DNA from: Lactifluus volemus
Taxonomy: Eukaryota > Basidiomycota > Agaricomycetes > Russulales > Russulaceae
Direction of reading: 5' to 3'
Length of the DNA stretch: 64,000 nucleotides
Assembly: GCA_022376515.1 (NCBI GenBank)
Contig: WTXI01000033.1
Span: forward strand, 1-64,000
This document shows, piece by piece, positions 11,728 to 24,100 of the stretch (position 1 is the first letter of the stretch; each line of letters starts with the position of its first letter). The notes beneath the pieces are model-generated. The model did no database searches. It saw only the letters and a program-made list of their open reading frames with translations, and was not told the origin of the DNA. Position numbers and translations under genes: made by a program.

Positions 11728-14700
11728 GGACTAGTATTATATCCCTAGCGGACTTCTAAAATCTATTTCCCCTTTTCACGGGCTCCACCTCCGCTCACCG
11801 GCCGGGCTCCACTCCTTCTCCCGGAGGCACTCAGCACCCCATCCACCGCCTCGTTGTCCCCGCCTGACCTTCCATAGAATCTCGACCCCGTACTCCCATA
11901 GTAGATGAGGCCAACCAACACTCCCCCGATATCTCTCTCGGCCATTCCCAGTCCGCTTTGTCGCCGTGCATATCTTCCCTTACCGTTTACGGTACAGAAC
12001 GAGTCTAGGTCTCGCGATCGAGATCGCCGTTTTGATGTCTCATTCCGTCTGTCTGATTGCGTCTAACCCCCGATGCGTCTTTACCCTCAACCACACACTC
12101 TCTCTAACAGACAAAGAGTCGTCAACGAGTAAACTCTCACCGCGGGATACTAGTTCCATCCGACAGCAGATCCCCCTCGTTGTGATGATGTCCACGCCCT
12201 AGACAAAACGCATTCTATACATACGGAATACACGCCGAGGATGGCGCGTTTTTGCTCTCTTTTCCGCAAGATTGTTCCGTGATGGTCAGCGTAAATGATT
12301 AGCGCACGTCGTGCACACGCAAAAAAGGCGTCCACTCACCAATCGAGAAAAACGCTGTTTTATGGTTATCCATCTCTCTTTTCGGTCAACTAATCTCGGC
12401 ACTTGTCCGCTCTAGAATCCTCTCTTACCACCTCGTTCCTTGTCAAACGTATGCCCTATCGCTCCGTGCCGACCTTTCCGAAATCTTGCCAGCAATCGAC
12501 TCGACAGCATCCATTCATGCCCAAACCCCAAAGACGATTGCTCAATAACCACCTTGACAAAAACCCCCGTTGAAAACGTTCCTCCTCACCTCAGTGAACC
12601 CATGCCGCAAAGCTGTGCATCTAGCGGCGGATCGGTGCCTACTTGGTAAGAAGAATCTTCGCTAGCACGTTTCTCCCTCTGCTTTCTCTACCCTCGATCG
12701 TCGACCAGCGCTCTTCTCCTGATCTTCTTAGCATTACACTTCGGTAGAATGTGCGCAACAAGCTTGGATAACAGGGGCAGTGGCAAGTGTCTCGAGCGCT
12801 TCATCCTTCCACCCCAAAACCACTTATCTCTTTTTGTTTTCATCTACATGCAGTTTTGACTATACGCCATCTGGCAAGCGCCCATAACTGCTGATTAGAT
12901 GTGCTGATAAATGAATGGAAAAGGTCGAAAAGTAAGTAACTACTGCACGCATTCACTTGTGCTTTCTTGGCAGTCCATTCAGTTCTCGCACACCTTCTAA
13001 CCATTCTTTACCTCCGGACTTCAATCCCGTGCAGAGTCGTGATCGACGTTCGGGCGCGTGCATGCGCATACCATGCATCCTTATCACGTACAAAGTATTT
13101 GAACGACGGCTTCAAGTTTGTCCGGTGACTGCCCCGTTTGTGATTTCCGCGTCCTTTTATGTGGTCATCCGTCGGAGGACGCTGCGGGGCGTTTGAGGCT
13201 CGGCCAACGTGACGAGTCCCAGTACGTCCTCGGTTTTCAATTTAGATATGTCTGCGGCGGGAAGAGTGAAAATAGAAAGAAACGGGGTCAATTGGGCCGT
13301 ATCTATGATATGGTAAGCAACGACAAATAGGCCCTATCGAACGCTTTCCTTTTCTTTGGGACTTGGCATCAGAACGGAACGTGGCGCTTTTCCAGAAGAG
13401 AAGGGACGAATATGGTGCAACAGAACGGATGTAGTATTACTTGCTGCTGCCCCGTAGGGACCCATCTTGGAGAGTCATACCTTTCCCCTCTCCCGGTGAG
13501 GTGGGTCGGGCATTGCTCTTTGTACTGGCCGTGTTCAAAAGTTACTAGTTGTAGCTAAGGATAGCATATGTAGGCCGAGTTTGGCACGCACGTGTGCCAA
13601 GTGAAAGGGCCCGAGCAAGGGAGACGCAGCGTGCGTGCGAAGTAGTGTGTGCATACCACGAGACGACCATGGAGACGAGCGCATCAAAAGAGAAGAGGCA
13701 AGGGAGGGGGGGAACAGCAACGGGACCACTGTGATAACTCTATCGCTCAATCGGGCCAGTGAGTTTTTTTGTGAGATGACTCGGAAGTGTTTGAGATGGA
13801 TAAAAATGGGCGGGTAGTGGGAGAAAAAGAATGTTCGAAATCGAAAACAGGAGACGCGTTCTTTCGGAGTGGGACACGAGTGAATGCCGTCATCCATCAT
13901 CCATCCTCTTCTTTGACGTGCGATCCGCGGCCAAAAAAAAAAAACTACTACTACCAAACGGGCGCTTTTCTCTCACGCTGCGTAGTCGTTCCCTCGTTAA
14001 CTACTGTACTGTACTGTATACGAGTAGGATGTTCAAAGTCGCAAAAAAATATTTATACTAAATGACGCTCGGTTGCAAGGGGGTGTTTTGGTGTGCCTTA
14101 AAACACGGAATGGACCGACCTTTGATGTTAATAAGCGCTGGTGATGAGAACTCGGAGAGGAACGGAAACGGGATTGGACAAAAAGCAACGACGGTGTTTG
14201 ATTGGCTGTGACAAGGGACGCGCATTCGAATACCTCTGAGGTGGAGAGAAAAGGTATTTTATCACGCTATCGCTATCAAAGTAGTATCTCTCCAGCATAA
14301 ATAAGAAAATTTACACGTTTGTTTTGCGTAAAAGTACGGGTTTTACTGGAAACGGATCGAGGGGCAGAAGCGGACCGAGTGGCACACCTGTGATCATGAC
14401 CAGTTCAAGCGTGCAAAGATGCTCGTTTGCAGGCAAAACCTGCACATTACGCACATGGGAGTAGTACGAGCCCCCCCCCATCGTTATGCCGTTATGCCAA
14501 GACCTGCGACTGCTAAATCACTGCCATGCCCCACTGGGTACCACCCTGCCGTGCCTGAGAGAACGAAACGGATGGCGCTCCGGTTAGCGGGAAGTGGGAT
14601 GATCGGGACAAAAGTACAGTAATCTGAAAGGGTACAGTATTTCTTCGCTGCAAGATACACACACCAAACCCCCCAAACGCAGCTAACGCGGAGGCAAACC

Positions 14701-15847
14701 CAAACACTTAGAATTTGTTTTGTCGGCAGAAGTCATGAACACGCTTCTAATTCTCCATGGAAGGTGAGTGATTTTAAAAAGATAGGATAAAGAGTAAGTA
14801 GTAGAGGTGAGGCCGAAATCGAATATCATGGAGCGGAAATATAACTTCTGAGTATGCACTAAGCCTTGTATGTATGCAAAACGCATTAAATTAATGAGCG
14901 GGCGAGCTCTAAGGGTGAACGGACATTTTTGGCCGATCGCGGACTCGTGTGTGTGGTATTTTGCCTTTCGAAAACTCTGGCGCGACATTTGAAGTCTAGA
15001 TCATAGTAATAGTAGTGCACACAGCTGACTAGAAGCGCATTCCCTAATATAGCCACGGTCTTGCCATATCACTAGGGTTTGACCCTTTCCGCGATCGATT
15101 ACAGTAGTTCAAAAAAAGAATACGTACGAGGTGTGACAAAGCCAAGGAACCCACAAAAGTTCGAAAAACTCCGCCTTTTTATCCCTTATATAGTAGTGCC
15201 CCCATGACTAGGACGAAATCGCTAGTTTGTGGGATAGAACATTCGGGCACAGCAATGTGGTGGAACAAGACGGAGGGGGTGGGCCAAATGCAATCGAAGT
15301 CGGCCTCATGGCGTTCACGTGACGCTTGGACTCGGAAATGCGCGGGCAAAGGAACCAACCCACAGCTGGCAAGTCATATTTTTGTATTTTTGGAAAACAC
15401 CAGGAACTGCGTACAGATCACGGAACAATCATTCTCCCCACTGGTGTACACTCTTAGCTTCCGCGCTCTTCTCTCATCAAAGGTTTTCCTTCTGTGTCCG
15501 ACTTTTACCACTGACTCTGCGCGAGATAGAACTTGATTCTTGTTGGTTCTCACTGGCACAAAATATTGGGGACTTCAGAGTTCTTCGTGCTCGCTAGATT
15601 ATGCCAGTGGTAGTAAACATTGGTTCTTACTGGTAGTTTAGTTTCCAATTGTGGGGATCTGTCGCGTCACTCGAAGCCATACACACTTTCAGCCCAGTAT
15701 CCGCACATGCATTCACATTGCTACTTCGATTCACTTGTATGAAGCGCTGAAACCAAAACTTATACTCATATAAAAATAGTTTTGGGTGGTATTTGAGGTG
15801 TTTTGGATCTGTAATTGAACTACAGAAATTTCTGGTGTACATGAGAA
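11728..15847. other. Long intergenic region, no gene recognised
   Basis: The sequence contains many short unrelated frames, poly-A/T and poly-G/C tracts and CT-rich stretches. I found no conserved domain and no frame that continues across plausible introns. Regulatory DNA or an unrecognised lncRNA cannot be excluded. Confidence 0.35.
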
Positions 15848-15911
15848 ATTATGTGCTAATTGCATGCAGCCCCCCCATTTCTACTGGGGCTGCATGCAAT
15901 TAGCACATAAT
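15848..15911. repeat. Perfect 26-bp inverted repeat (hairpin)
   Basis: The left arm 15848-15873 (ATTATGTGCTAATTGCATGC AGCCCC) is the exact reverse complement of 15886-15911, with a 12-nt spacer. Perfect arms of this length indicate a recent origin or a maintained structure. No protein-coding context is seen. Confidence 0.95.
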
Positions 15912-16303
15912 CATTATACCAACTCGTTGATCCCAAGGTGCCAACACGAGCCCCCAGCCTTCTGCACCAAACTCCACACTTCTGCCCTGACTTTGTTCAT
16001 TCTCGAAAAGTGCCGTGGTCACAGTGCACAGCCTAATCGACTTGCGCAATTCATCTACGTCGCTATCACGCCCTTGGGAAATAGCAGGTCGCGTGATAGC
16101 CGGCTCGCCCCATTGGAGTAACAAGGTTGCCAGCGTGGGCCTCGAGGTTTTGTGTGCAGGTTCAGCGTGCACGGCCATTTGGCCTTGGCTCAACGCCGCT
16201 AAGAGGTTTCCCTGAGGGTCAAAAAGTACATTGTCCAGTCGGCTTCAAAAAGTTGCATTGTAGTCATAACAGCAACATTTAGGACATGGAAGGAAATTTG
16301 GTT

Positions 16304-16335
16304 TCCATTCCATCACGAACTTGTGATGGAATGGA
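16304..16335. repeat. 13-bp perfect inverted repeat with imperfect extension
   Basis: TCCATTCCATCAC at 16304-16316 pairs with GTGATGGAATGGA at 16323-16335 over a 6-nt loop. Pairing extends imperfectly outward through AAATTTGG/ATCAAATTT. Confidence 0.9.
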
Positions 16336-16386
16336 GATCAAATTTTCTTACCTGTCTTAAATGATGCTCAGGCATGATCTGAAATG

Positions 16387-16441
16387 TGACTTTTCATACA
16401 TTCATTCTGGTGCGGCCTGCGTCAGAATGTATGAAAAGTCA
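16387..16441. repeat. 17-bp perfect inverted repeat
   Basis: TGACTTTTCATACATTC at 16387-16403 is the reverse complement of 16425-16441, with a 21-nt spacer. It is the third fold-back within 600 bases. Confidence 0.9.
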
Positions 16442-17647
16442 TGTTGTGGATCGCACCTGTGGCGGAGGTCGAGTGGAGGCGATATGAACTCGGATAAGGC
16501 GGCATCGATACTGTGCTATTTCCGTCATTTTCTCAAAAAAGCACATCCATCCATGCGTGGGCTCACTAGTTCAAGTTCCTATTATTTCGATCACAGCCCC
16601 CCCGCAGCTCATGGTGTTGGCTTCTGAAAACGGCATCAAAAAAAAATTCTGCAAAAAGGAGCCAATGATTCGCACCGTGACAAGCGGATGTTTGATCAGG
16701 TCCGGGTGAGACCGACATCGAAGTCTTGTCATTTCAGCTAATTTCTGACGTGAATATCAATATCCCTTATTCTTTAGTAACCTCACCGTATTGGACTGTG
16801 ACGTATTCGACAACGGCAAAGTAGAGGCATTTTATGTGCATTGGTGGCGTGAGAGTGAGTTCGGACAGAGGATCTAAGGAATACAAGACGCTTGGCGATG
16901 CTTCCCTGCTTTGCGTGCAGAGTATTCAAAGGCGCCGGTAAAGGAGAAAAAGGGCACTAATGTCGGATGTCGGTTGGAAAGAGTGAGATAGCGTGTCCGC
17001 ATGTAATATGTGTGACGACAGAGGCATTTTGAGAAAACTAAGGCTGCAACGATGGGTCGCTGTTCTTCAGTGATTCCGGATGTACTAGTACATATGAAAA
17101 CGCGGCTATCGAAAACGGCATATGTTAACTACAGGCACGAGAGTAAGGACACGATAATACGAAGTCCATGGTCTAATTCAGACGTGAACAAGAACCAGAA
17201 CTGTCTCAGAGAAAGAGCAACAGGTCTCAGGTAGGAGCATAGGAGTGGTATCAGAACCGGAGTAGGACGTTGAAATTCTTAAGGAAAAGAAAAAAGTAAA
17301 CCATGCAGTCTAAACTGAAAAAGACAAAGACAGAGGCAAAGCAATCTAACCAAAGGAAAGGTGTGGGATACAAGGCCGGAGATAGTAGAAGTATGGCCGA
17401 GGCGCAGCTCGAAGATTGTCGGCGGGGCATCGTGGCGTAGGAGGGGTCCACAAGAGGGGCGGGTGGGAATCTAGGGCATCTGAAAATCAGAAAGGAGAGA
17501 CTGGAGCCAGATATGAGGTTGACAGTGAGTGATGCGAGGTGAACGAGGAGCAGATGGAAGTGGTAGAATGTGGCACAGGACGTCGTTGTGGTGGCATTTT
17601 TACAACTTGAACGTCATGTGACCGTATCTTCTCAATGGGGTTACTAC
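16442..17647. other. Intergenic, no gene recognised
   Basis: Only short frames without recognisable domains are present. The stretch ends at the target duplication of the hAT-like element. Confidence 0.35.
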
Positions 17648-18004
17648 ATGGACATCAGGGTTGTCATGATACTGCATCGGATCCGGGATCCAATGAAACT
17701 CAGTATCCGATACCCAAAAACATCACATCAGGGCCTGATACCGCCTGATGCATAGGCAACGCGGGAAATTCCTCCTTATTTTGGAAGGTGGGTGTCACAT
17801 GTTCTCGAAAATGCATTACGCTACCGTACTTCCCAAAATGGACCAGTTGCACTAGTACTCGCTTATGCATGTACATGTAATATACATGTGATGTGAATTT
17901 CCCCTGACCCCCCATCGGATATGTATCTGATACTTGATGGATCAGGTGATGGCCGATGCTGCTGATGCAGGTATCAGGCCGATACTGACAACCCTGATGG
18001 ACAT
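17648..18004. mobile_element. Non-autonomous hAT-type MITE with 8-bp TSD
   Basis: The flanks are identical 8-bp direct repeats ATGGACAT at 17648-17655 and 17997-18004. The element between them (17656-17996, 341 bp) starts CAGGGTTGTCA and ends TGACAACCCTG, a perfect 11-bp terminal inverted repeat that extends imperfectly inward (ATACTG/CAGTAT and CGG/CCG). An 8-bp duplication with ends starting CAGGG is the signature of the hAT superfamily. There is no transposase frame. Subterminal GATAC/GTATC and CATCAG/CTGATG motifs recur inside, as expected for transposase binding sites. The intact duplication suggests a young insertion. Confidence 0.88.
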
Positions 18005-18258
18005 CAGTCATGTCCGAGTCCGTCCGCAAGGTTAGTGACATGCAAGTTACAGGAGAACTGGGGCGGAAACGACATCGTCACAGGGCGAGCGAATGAATCA
18101 AGTTGGCCATCATTGAGCGCAACAAAGGAGGTCGGTCAGCAGCTAGGCAGGCGAACGCACCTCAGCTGTTTTCTCAGACATTCGTCGTAACGCAGTAGAA
18201 ACAACTTGAAGCTAGCCCGACTCAGAGCCGACGGTTGTATACTCCACTCCTCGATCTA

Positions 18259-19280
18259 ACATAAAAACTCGACTTGCTCACAATGACTTTCACTTCCTTC
18301 TCCTTCCTAGGCATGTATACTTTCTATCGTCATCATTCAGTTCAAAATCCTCCCCGCACTGGCAACTGAACGACTATCGTCATACTCAAACATGACGCTC
18401 CTTGAATTCTTTGACTCGGACTGCTTTTGCTTCTCTCGCTGCCAGTGTGCCTCAGCTGCGTCGCCGGTCCGCCGTTCCAGTGCTAACTCCCGGCACCATG
18501 ATTGCCCTCAGAATTATTGGATGCTCTCGAACAACTGGAGATGAAAGATACGAGGACTCGGAGGTTCTGAGAATATTTTACGCAACGGATTTCACCGCCG
18601 TTAGCATCGCGTCTGGGTCTCTTGTTACTAATAACCGTCGTCGAGAGCGAGGAAGCGACTCACGCTACGACCCTCTGCTTTAGCCCATCTCTATCGCTAA
18701 CACACTCGTACAGGCGCTCATTACTGGCATTGGCGAAACGCCACTGTAGTGCCAGTTCAATCTACCTAGTTTCCAGACAGATGCCAAGGCAGCGGTGGCG
18801 GGGGCACGATACCTCGAACGACTTGTTGTGAACGCTTACACTGGTGCTGCCAATCTCATCAAAGTCCCGGATGTCCTCACCACACTTGCACCCGGTACCA
18901 TCGGAGCCATTGACTCCCGCCACCAGGCAATCTTCAACGTCTTCAAAGATCACTCACCTATCGAGGTGGTCTCCATTGCCGGAAACATATCATGTTATCA
19001 GCTACCCCCCTCTCAACCCACCGGTATCTACAACGGTAGCATGCCAGTGGTCCACTTATTGCCCCAGAACAGTAACAATTCCGTAGGTCCGATGTAGTTG
19101 CCATCCTCGCACCACAGCCAACGTATTTCTAACGCATCCACCTCACCTCGTGTCTACAGAATTATTTCTGCCAAACGTTCACCGGTAACCCGGGGAGCTC
19201 GATCGTCTTCCCGAGCTCAATCTCAACAACTATCGATGATCCGTTGGCCTATTTTATCACGAACTTCACCCAGCCACTGA
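18259..19280 (+). pseudogene. Ferritin-like domain protein pseudogene (copy c)
   Basis: This is a decayed paralogue of the two genes at 43-44 kb and 48-49 kb. The core promoter (ACATAAAAACTCGACTT, 18259-18275) and leader (TTCCTAGGCATGTATAC, 18305-18321) are preserved. A start at 18391 is followed by a garbled signal region and VRR. The exon-2 equivalent is recognisable (LDALEQLE..TDFT..SGSLVTNN) and shifts frame to VVESEEATHATTL. A later exon reads TDAKAAVAGARYLERLVVNA YTGAANLI and TIGAIDSRHQAIFNVFKDHS. Defects seen by comparison with copy b are a missing intron 1, a lost 5' splice site for intron 2, and an in-frame TAG at 18747-18749 where b has GAG. The C-terminal half is degraded beyond 19000. 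Confidence 0.85.
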
Positions 19281-19639
19281 GCCCCTCAACAGACTAAAAC
19301 GGCAGAACCAGAGCAATATACTCATTGGGGTTCCAGTGTTGATCTTCCTTGACCCGAAATCCGACCCGCTTGGCGACCTCGTTACTAGCTAAAAGCAGGC
19401 TTTCCTCATGGTGGTCACATCACCGTGGTTCGCACTGGCAGCACAGTACCAGTACTAGAGTGCATGCTGCGAGCAACCCCCTAGTGGGAGCTCTACGATG
19501 AATTCGATACCTCAATGAGATCAACTAACCGTGATCATGAGGAAAGATCGTTGATCGATGTACATACTTGTGCCGCTCTTGCGCGCACAAGGACATGGTA
19601 CTTTAAACCCTTTGAACACACAATCACCATTTATGTTCA

Positions 19640-20200
19640 GCCAATACTAAAAACAGCCTCCACATCGGTGTCGCCATCAGCATCCGTAATCGCTGAGCGT
19701 GTCCATGACTTCCACATCAGCACCCACGTGCAAATTGCTGCCTGTCCGAGTTCCAGGAGGACCCAACAACAACCCATGTGCAGACCCGCGTGCCGCGCTT
19801 ACATGCAGATAAAGCTACAGAACGGTGCGAGGACCAAGCCACGCTTCAACTTTATCACGACGCCGGCGGTGAGCCTCTTCGAACGTCTGAACCCTGCAAA
19901 ACGTACTATCACACCACGTTTGCGATTTGACACGAACACCTCCCCCCCCCCCTTCCCATTATACGGGGCGCTCAAATTGTCTCTCTCACGCAGGCACATT
20001 GGCCATGGGGCATCTTCCCTGACTGCTGCGCCGCTTCCTTTGCAAGCGTGAAATGCGGGAATTCACTGATCTTGACGGCAGGTCATGAGGAGCGTGATCG
20101 GAACGTTCGCGTACCTAAACCAGGAAAGTCTCAGTCACACCCATCGTCGTCGATATGTGCTTCTGCCAGCCATGCCGGATGTTGGCGTTGGATGATAACA
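19640..20200 (+). pseudogene. Decayed copy of the hypothetical gene at 3.35-3.98 kb
   Basis: The stretch aligns along its length with 3391-3900: shared blocks include TTCCACATC..CACCCACGTGCA, TATCACGACGCCG, GCACA(A/T)TGG, CTTTGC..GCGTGAAA and ATATGTGCTTCTGCCAG. It keeps the intron (GTGAGCCTC...ACGCAG) at the same place, so the duplication was at the DNA level. The coding frame used at 3.35 kb contains an in-frame TAA (CAGATAAAG, near 19808) and further shifts. Promoter homology upstream of 19640 was not seen. Confidence 0.7.
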
Positions 20201-21973
20201 TGCCGCTTCAGCGCACTTTAAACTCCTCTGGTTGATGGTTCATGAATAAGTAATAAAGGGTGGAGAGAAATGTGGTGCACCCACTGGCATCAGACTCGAG
20301 GGAATTAGACAGAATTTCTTTCTTGATTGTATCGCTACTCACTGGATGGATGACTCCGTATTTACTTGTTGTCAATTTACGTACGTTACTGCTTGGAAGA
20401 CGTAACCCGCGTGAGGGGGGCATCTTTTGTCCGACAGTTGGTCACATTCAGTTCGCTGAGGCCCACACTGATAACGATGGTCACAAGATACTTGTACCAA
20501 TAACTGGGAAGAGATGCAACTGCCAGTAGTGAACAGAGACATCCATGACTTAGCCGCCTTGTCTGAGTAATCACTTCCCGAGGGGGAGGTGAGAGGGGTT
20601 TTGAGAGGGCGGTGGTTCTCTGCCAAACCGAAGAAGGTATTATGTCACAACCAGCTGCCGACAAACACTGGATTTACCAGTGATCACACCAGCAACGACC
20701 CTGCAAAAACGACCGAATAGATTGGCGCGACCGTCTCCAGCTTCAAATTAGTCTCCCTCCCCAAGCCCAAACCCTGGACAATGGACACGGCCTCGTGTCG
20801 CTGCCGATGTGACTGGTGGTCGCTGTAGTAGTGGACGCGGCCGTCTTTGTACCAACGGTGGGAAAAAAGAAAAAGAAAAAGAAGAGTCTTGGACCTCTCG
20901 ACCTCATGTACAAGTCCAGTACAAGTTGTACTGGACTTGCATAAGCGAACCCAATGGAGCAATACAGTCAGCCAGCATCAATCTCACGCTTCTTCCGCGG
21001 CTTAAAGGAACAATACCGGGTTGTTAGGTGAGGCGCAGATTTGCGCTCGTCAAGATGACGAAAACGTCTCCCTCTGCTGTCAGAGCATTTGTGAGACAAA
21101 GGAAGGACACCTCCCCGCCCCAATTGATCATGACACGAAATAGAGAAAAAAACGTGCCTAAGCAAGAGAAGCCATTGGCCAGGTCGGAGACAAATTCAGA
21201 AAACGAAAAAAGAAAAAGCTCCGCCTGAACCGGTGTGGTATGAATAACACTGCCGTACATACGGTACCGGTACTTGGCAAGCCAAATTCCAAAAACTAGG
21301 AACGTGCCTATGCACGTTTCCCTGTACCTTAATTGGCATTGTGTGGGGGCCAATCAACAATTTATGGAGCGGCACGCCCGCTGACATTTGGCTGACGTGC
21401 CATAGGGTGGATTGCAAACCCGCCCTATAATAGGATTGAGGTCCGAGGATCGTGAATAAACAGAAATCAATCAAATAGAAGCCACCGCAGCAAGATCCTG
21501 ATATACATCTATATTAACTTACTCACGAGCAGCTTGTGACCCACTTGAAGCGTGTCCTAATCAAATTTCCAACTATTAAGCTGTCCGGGTCGGCGAGCCC
21601 CAAATTCGGAAGACCAGATTGGAGCATGGGGATACTCTTGGTTAGGTGGGGTCGCTAGAAAGTTGTTCAGATGGAGTTTGCAACAACGAGGCAGATACCG
21701 CCCCAAGATATTTGCTGGCTCGGATCTCGAGCCTCGGGTCTCAGGTTTACGGAACTCGTGACCACTGCACAGCGTGCTGTATGTAAACGCCCTTGGTTGT
21801 CAAGCGAGCCTCGTTTGCTCTCTATGTGTACCGTAGATGGCTGAAAGCATGCGCACAGCCCAGCTGCTTTATTGTTCTGCAAAATCCGACATTCATTAAT
21901 ATATAACGTCCTTTGGTTGGAATCCATACATACCTATAAATCACGCGGGGACAGCATGCATGTCTTGCTTGGA
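20201..21973. other. Intergenic between pseudogene and TAD1, no gene recognised
   Basis: Besides a short palindrome at 20911-20939, I see only short frames without conserved features. The stretch from about 21230 to 21360 has several small inverted motifs (GGTACCGGTACC-like, AATTGGC/GCCAATC) but no clear boundaries. Confidence 0.3.
20911..20939. repeat. 14-bp near-perfect palindrome
   Basis: CAAGTCCAGTACAA at 20911-20924 is followed after a single G by its exact reverse complement at 20926-20939. It has no adjacent gene start. Confidence 0.9.
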
Positions 21974-23552
21974 TCATGGGTTACGTCTAGCCGTCGCTTG
22001 GGAGTCTCCCCGTGCATCAAATGACTCCCACTCTTCGCCGCTAACGACCCAGCCTTCGAACGGAGCGCCCTGGCTCAGTAAAGATCGCTTTGCAGCCTGG
22101 TAGGCCCCCGCGGCCTGCTTTGCTCCATAATACGACTCGGAAGCGCTCTCACTATGCAATATGTATAAGGTAACCAGAGAAATGAAAAAAATGCAGACAG
22201 ACGGGAGCACCGGGTGACCCAGAGTATTGTGAGTATTGAGAGTAAGCTGCAACAAGGAAATCTTTGAAAGCATTGGCCTGCACAGCATCTATAAACGGTA
22301 AAGAATGGTGCAGAAGACCATTGAACTGTACCGAAATTTAGCTTTGAGCCTGTGCTTCGGCGACACGCCGCGTTTCTGACCATTAATGAGTACCTCCCAC
22401 CCACCGCCTGCAACCCAGCAAAGTGCTGTATGCGAATGGAAAATTAGGGTTGTGCCAAAAGATGCGATGCCCGCAATCCACGGACCATCATTTGAGGTAC
22501 TAGCACTGGTGACTGAGACCATTGAACGGGAGTGTTTAAATGGGAGATCCGTGAAGTGGACTGCCGGATGGACGACCCTGTACATCTGTGGAAGGCCTTG
22601 ATTTTTTAGTTAGGTCGGCGGGGGGGCTCAATCACGATTATGATGAAAGTGTTTAAAAAAATCATAAGCCATGCCTTGAATGTTTCCGAGCCGTTCATAG
22701 AACGCGCGCTCGCAGTCCACTCGGATTTGCGTCCGCATGGATTCGTCTACTTCACCCAGTACGATCGCGTGGATATACACGGGTGTAAGGATATGGCTAG
22801 CGAGTGCGCCTTGTATACCAAGGACGGACCAACGCGCAATCTTGTCGCTGCACGACATGCTAAGCACGCGCGGTGCGTCCGCCCGTCCAGGTTTAGTGCG
22901 AAGCACACCGAGACGCGCGTAGCCGTCACGGCCTCTGGAAGGCATACCCGGTGGCAGAAGAGGTCGCACGACGGCGTCCATGCGCGCTGATATCTCTGGG
23001 TCCTGCGTTGCAGCAAGGAGACCCATAGATGCATCTCCACCTATCGAACCAAAATAAATAAAAAATAAATTTTTTTTTTCTTGAGAAGACTGGGAAAGTT
23101 GAAAGTTGGGGTGGGGACGCACATGGCACGGTTGATGCGTACATCCAGAGTTGCACGTCGTTTCTGAGTGTGTACAGACCGTCTTGCTTGCGCGCGCAAA
23201 TCCACTCAGAGGAGCCTGGCGCCTGGACATCACGCTGCACTTCCTCTAGAAACCATCGTATTGCACCGCGACGCGCGATCACTTCGGCATGCGAATCGTG
23301 CAGGGCGTCGCCGAGCGGTGGGAGACGGGTGGCCGGGAGACACTTGACGCCCGTCCCAAGAGAAAGAAGATGGGTGGTGGTGGTGCCGCGGCCCGATTGT
23401 TGCGCTGCCGGATTGTGCAGCGCAAAGCTGGCCAGAACGGTGTATTTGCCTGGTTGTGGGACAAAAGGGAGCAAAGAATATTGCGTAAGAGTGAGAGAGA
23501 CGACATCATCAACGGAGGCTTGCATTTCTGCACTTGTTTCTGTTATCGGCAA
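21974..23552 (-). CDS. TAD1: tRNA-specific adenosine deaminase 1 (A37 deaminase)
   Basis: The enzyme deaminates adenosine 37 of tRNA-Ala to inosine; the family is ADAT1/Tad1 with an adenosine-deaminase editase domain. The start at 23552 gives [18 protein letters not shown] (a downstream Met at 23525 is possible), then [11 protein letters not shown]. The zinc/catalytic motif is [20 protein letters not shown] (His and the Glu proton shuttle). The zinc cysteines lie in STVPCGDASMG and [20 protein letters not shown], preceded by [11 protein letters not shown]-terminal blocks are [28 protein letters not shown] and [16 protein letters not shown]. Introns: 23041-23122 (82 nt), one near 22590-22670 with unclear ends, and two more near 22274-22340 and 22150-22200. 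The stop is at 21974. The only doubtful joint is the second intron, where the frame does not close with standard splice sites. Confidence 0.92.
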
Positions 23553-24100
23553 GTGCCTGAGTTTGCCAGTGTACGTTGATGATGCATGATAACGCTGTAC
23601 GAGACCTAACCCTGTACCTCATCAATAAGACTAATCCTGACCAGGCTAAAGCCTCGCCCACTTCTTCGTAGCTATCATCTCGCCAAACAGCCATGTGGAG
23701 GCTTAAAATGACGTCAAAGTGTCAAACCCTGTGCCACTCTTCTGCCTCGCGGCATCCCTGCGGTCGACGACCTGGCTCCAAGCCCCCACAACACTCCTAA
23801 GGGGAGTGGAGAGGAGTGGAGAAAACGACGTTCTAAACAACTCCACGGAGCTTCAGGAGCAAGCTCCCATGATGACCATATGACGGACCTCGCTCTGATG
23901 GAGCCCTACCAAAGAGGACGATAAAAAGGCCCATCCTACAGCCGAGTTCCTCTCTCTAACTTCCAGAGACCCCCGACCCCGATCTTTGCTTCTTCTATTA
24001 TCATTTGATGTAAAAAACAAAGCTTCCCCCGCCTCGAGAGATAGAGATATTTGCAAATTTTCATCAAAACGCGTGGTTAACCCTCGAACCCTAATAAATC
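23553..24100. other. Divergent promoter region between TAD1 and the 24.1-kb gene
   Basis: TAD1 runs left and the next gene right, so this 550-bp stretch should carry both promoters. No specific factor site is convincing. Confidence 0.4.
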
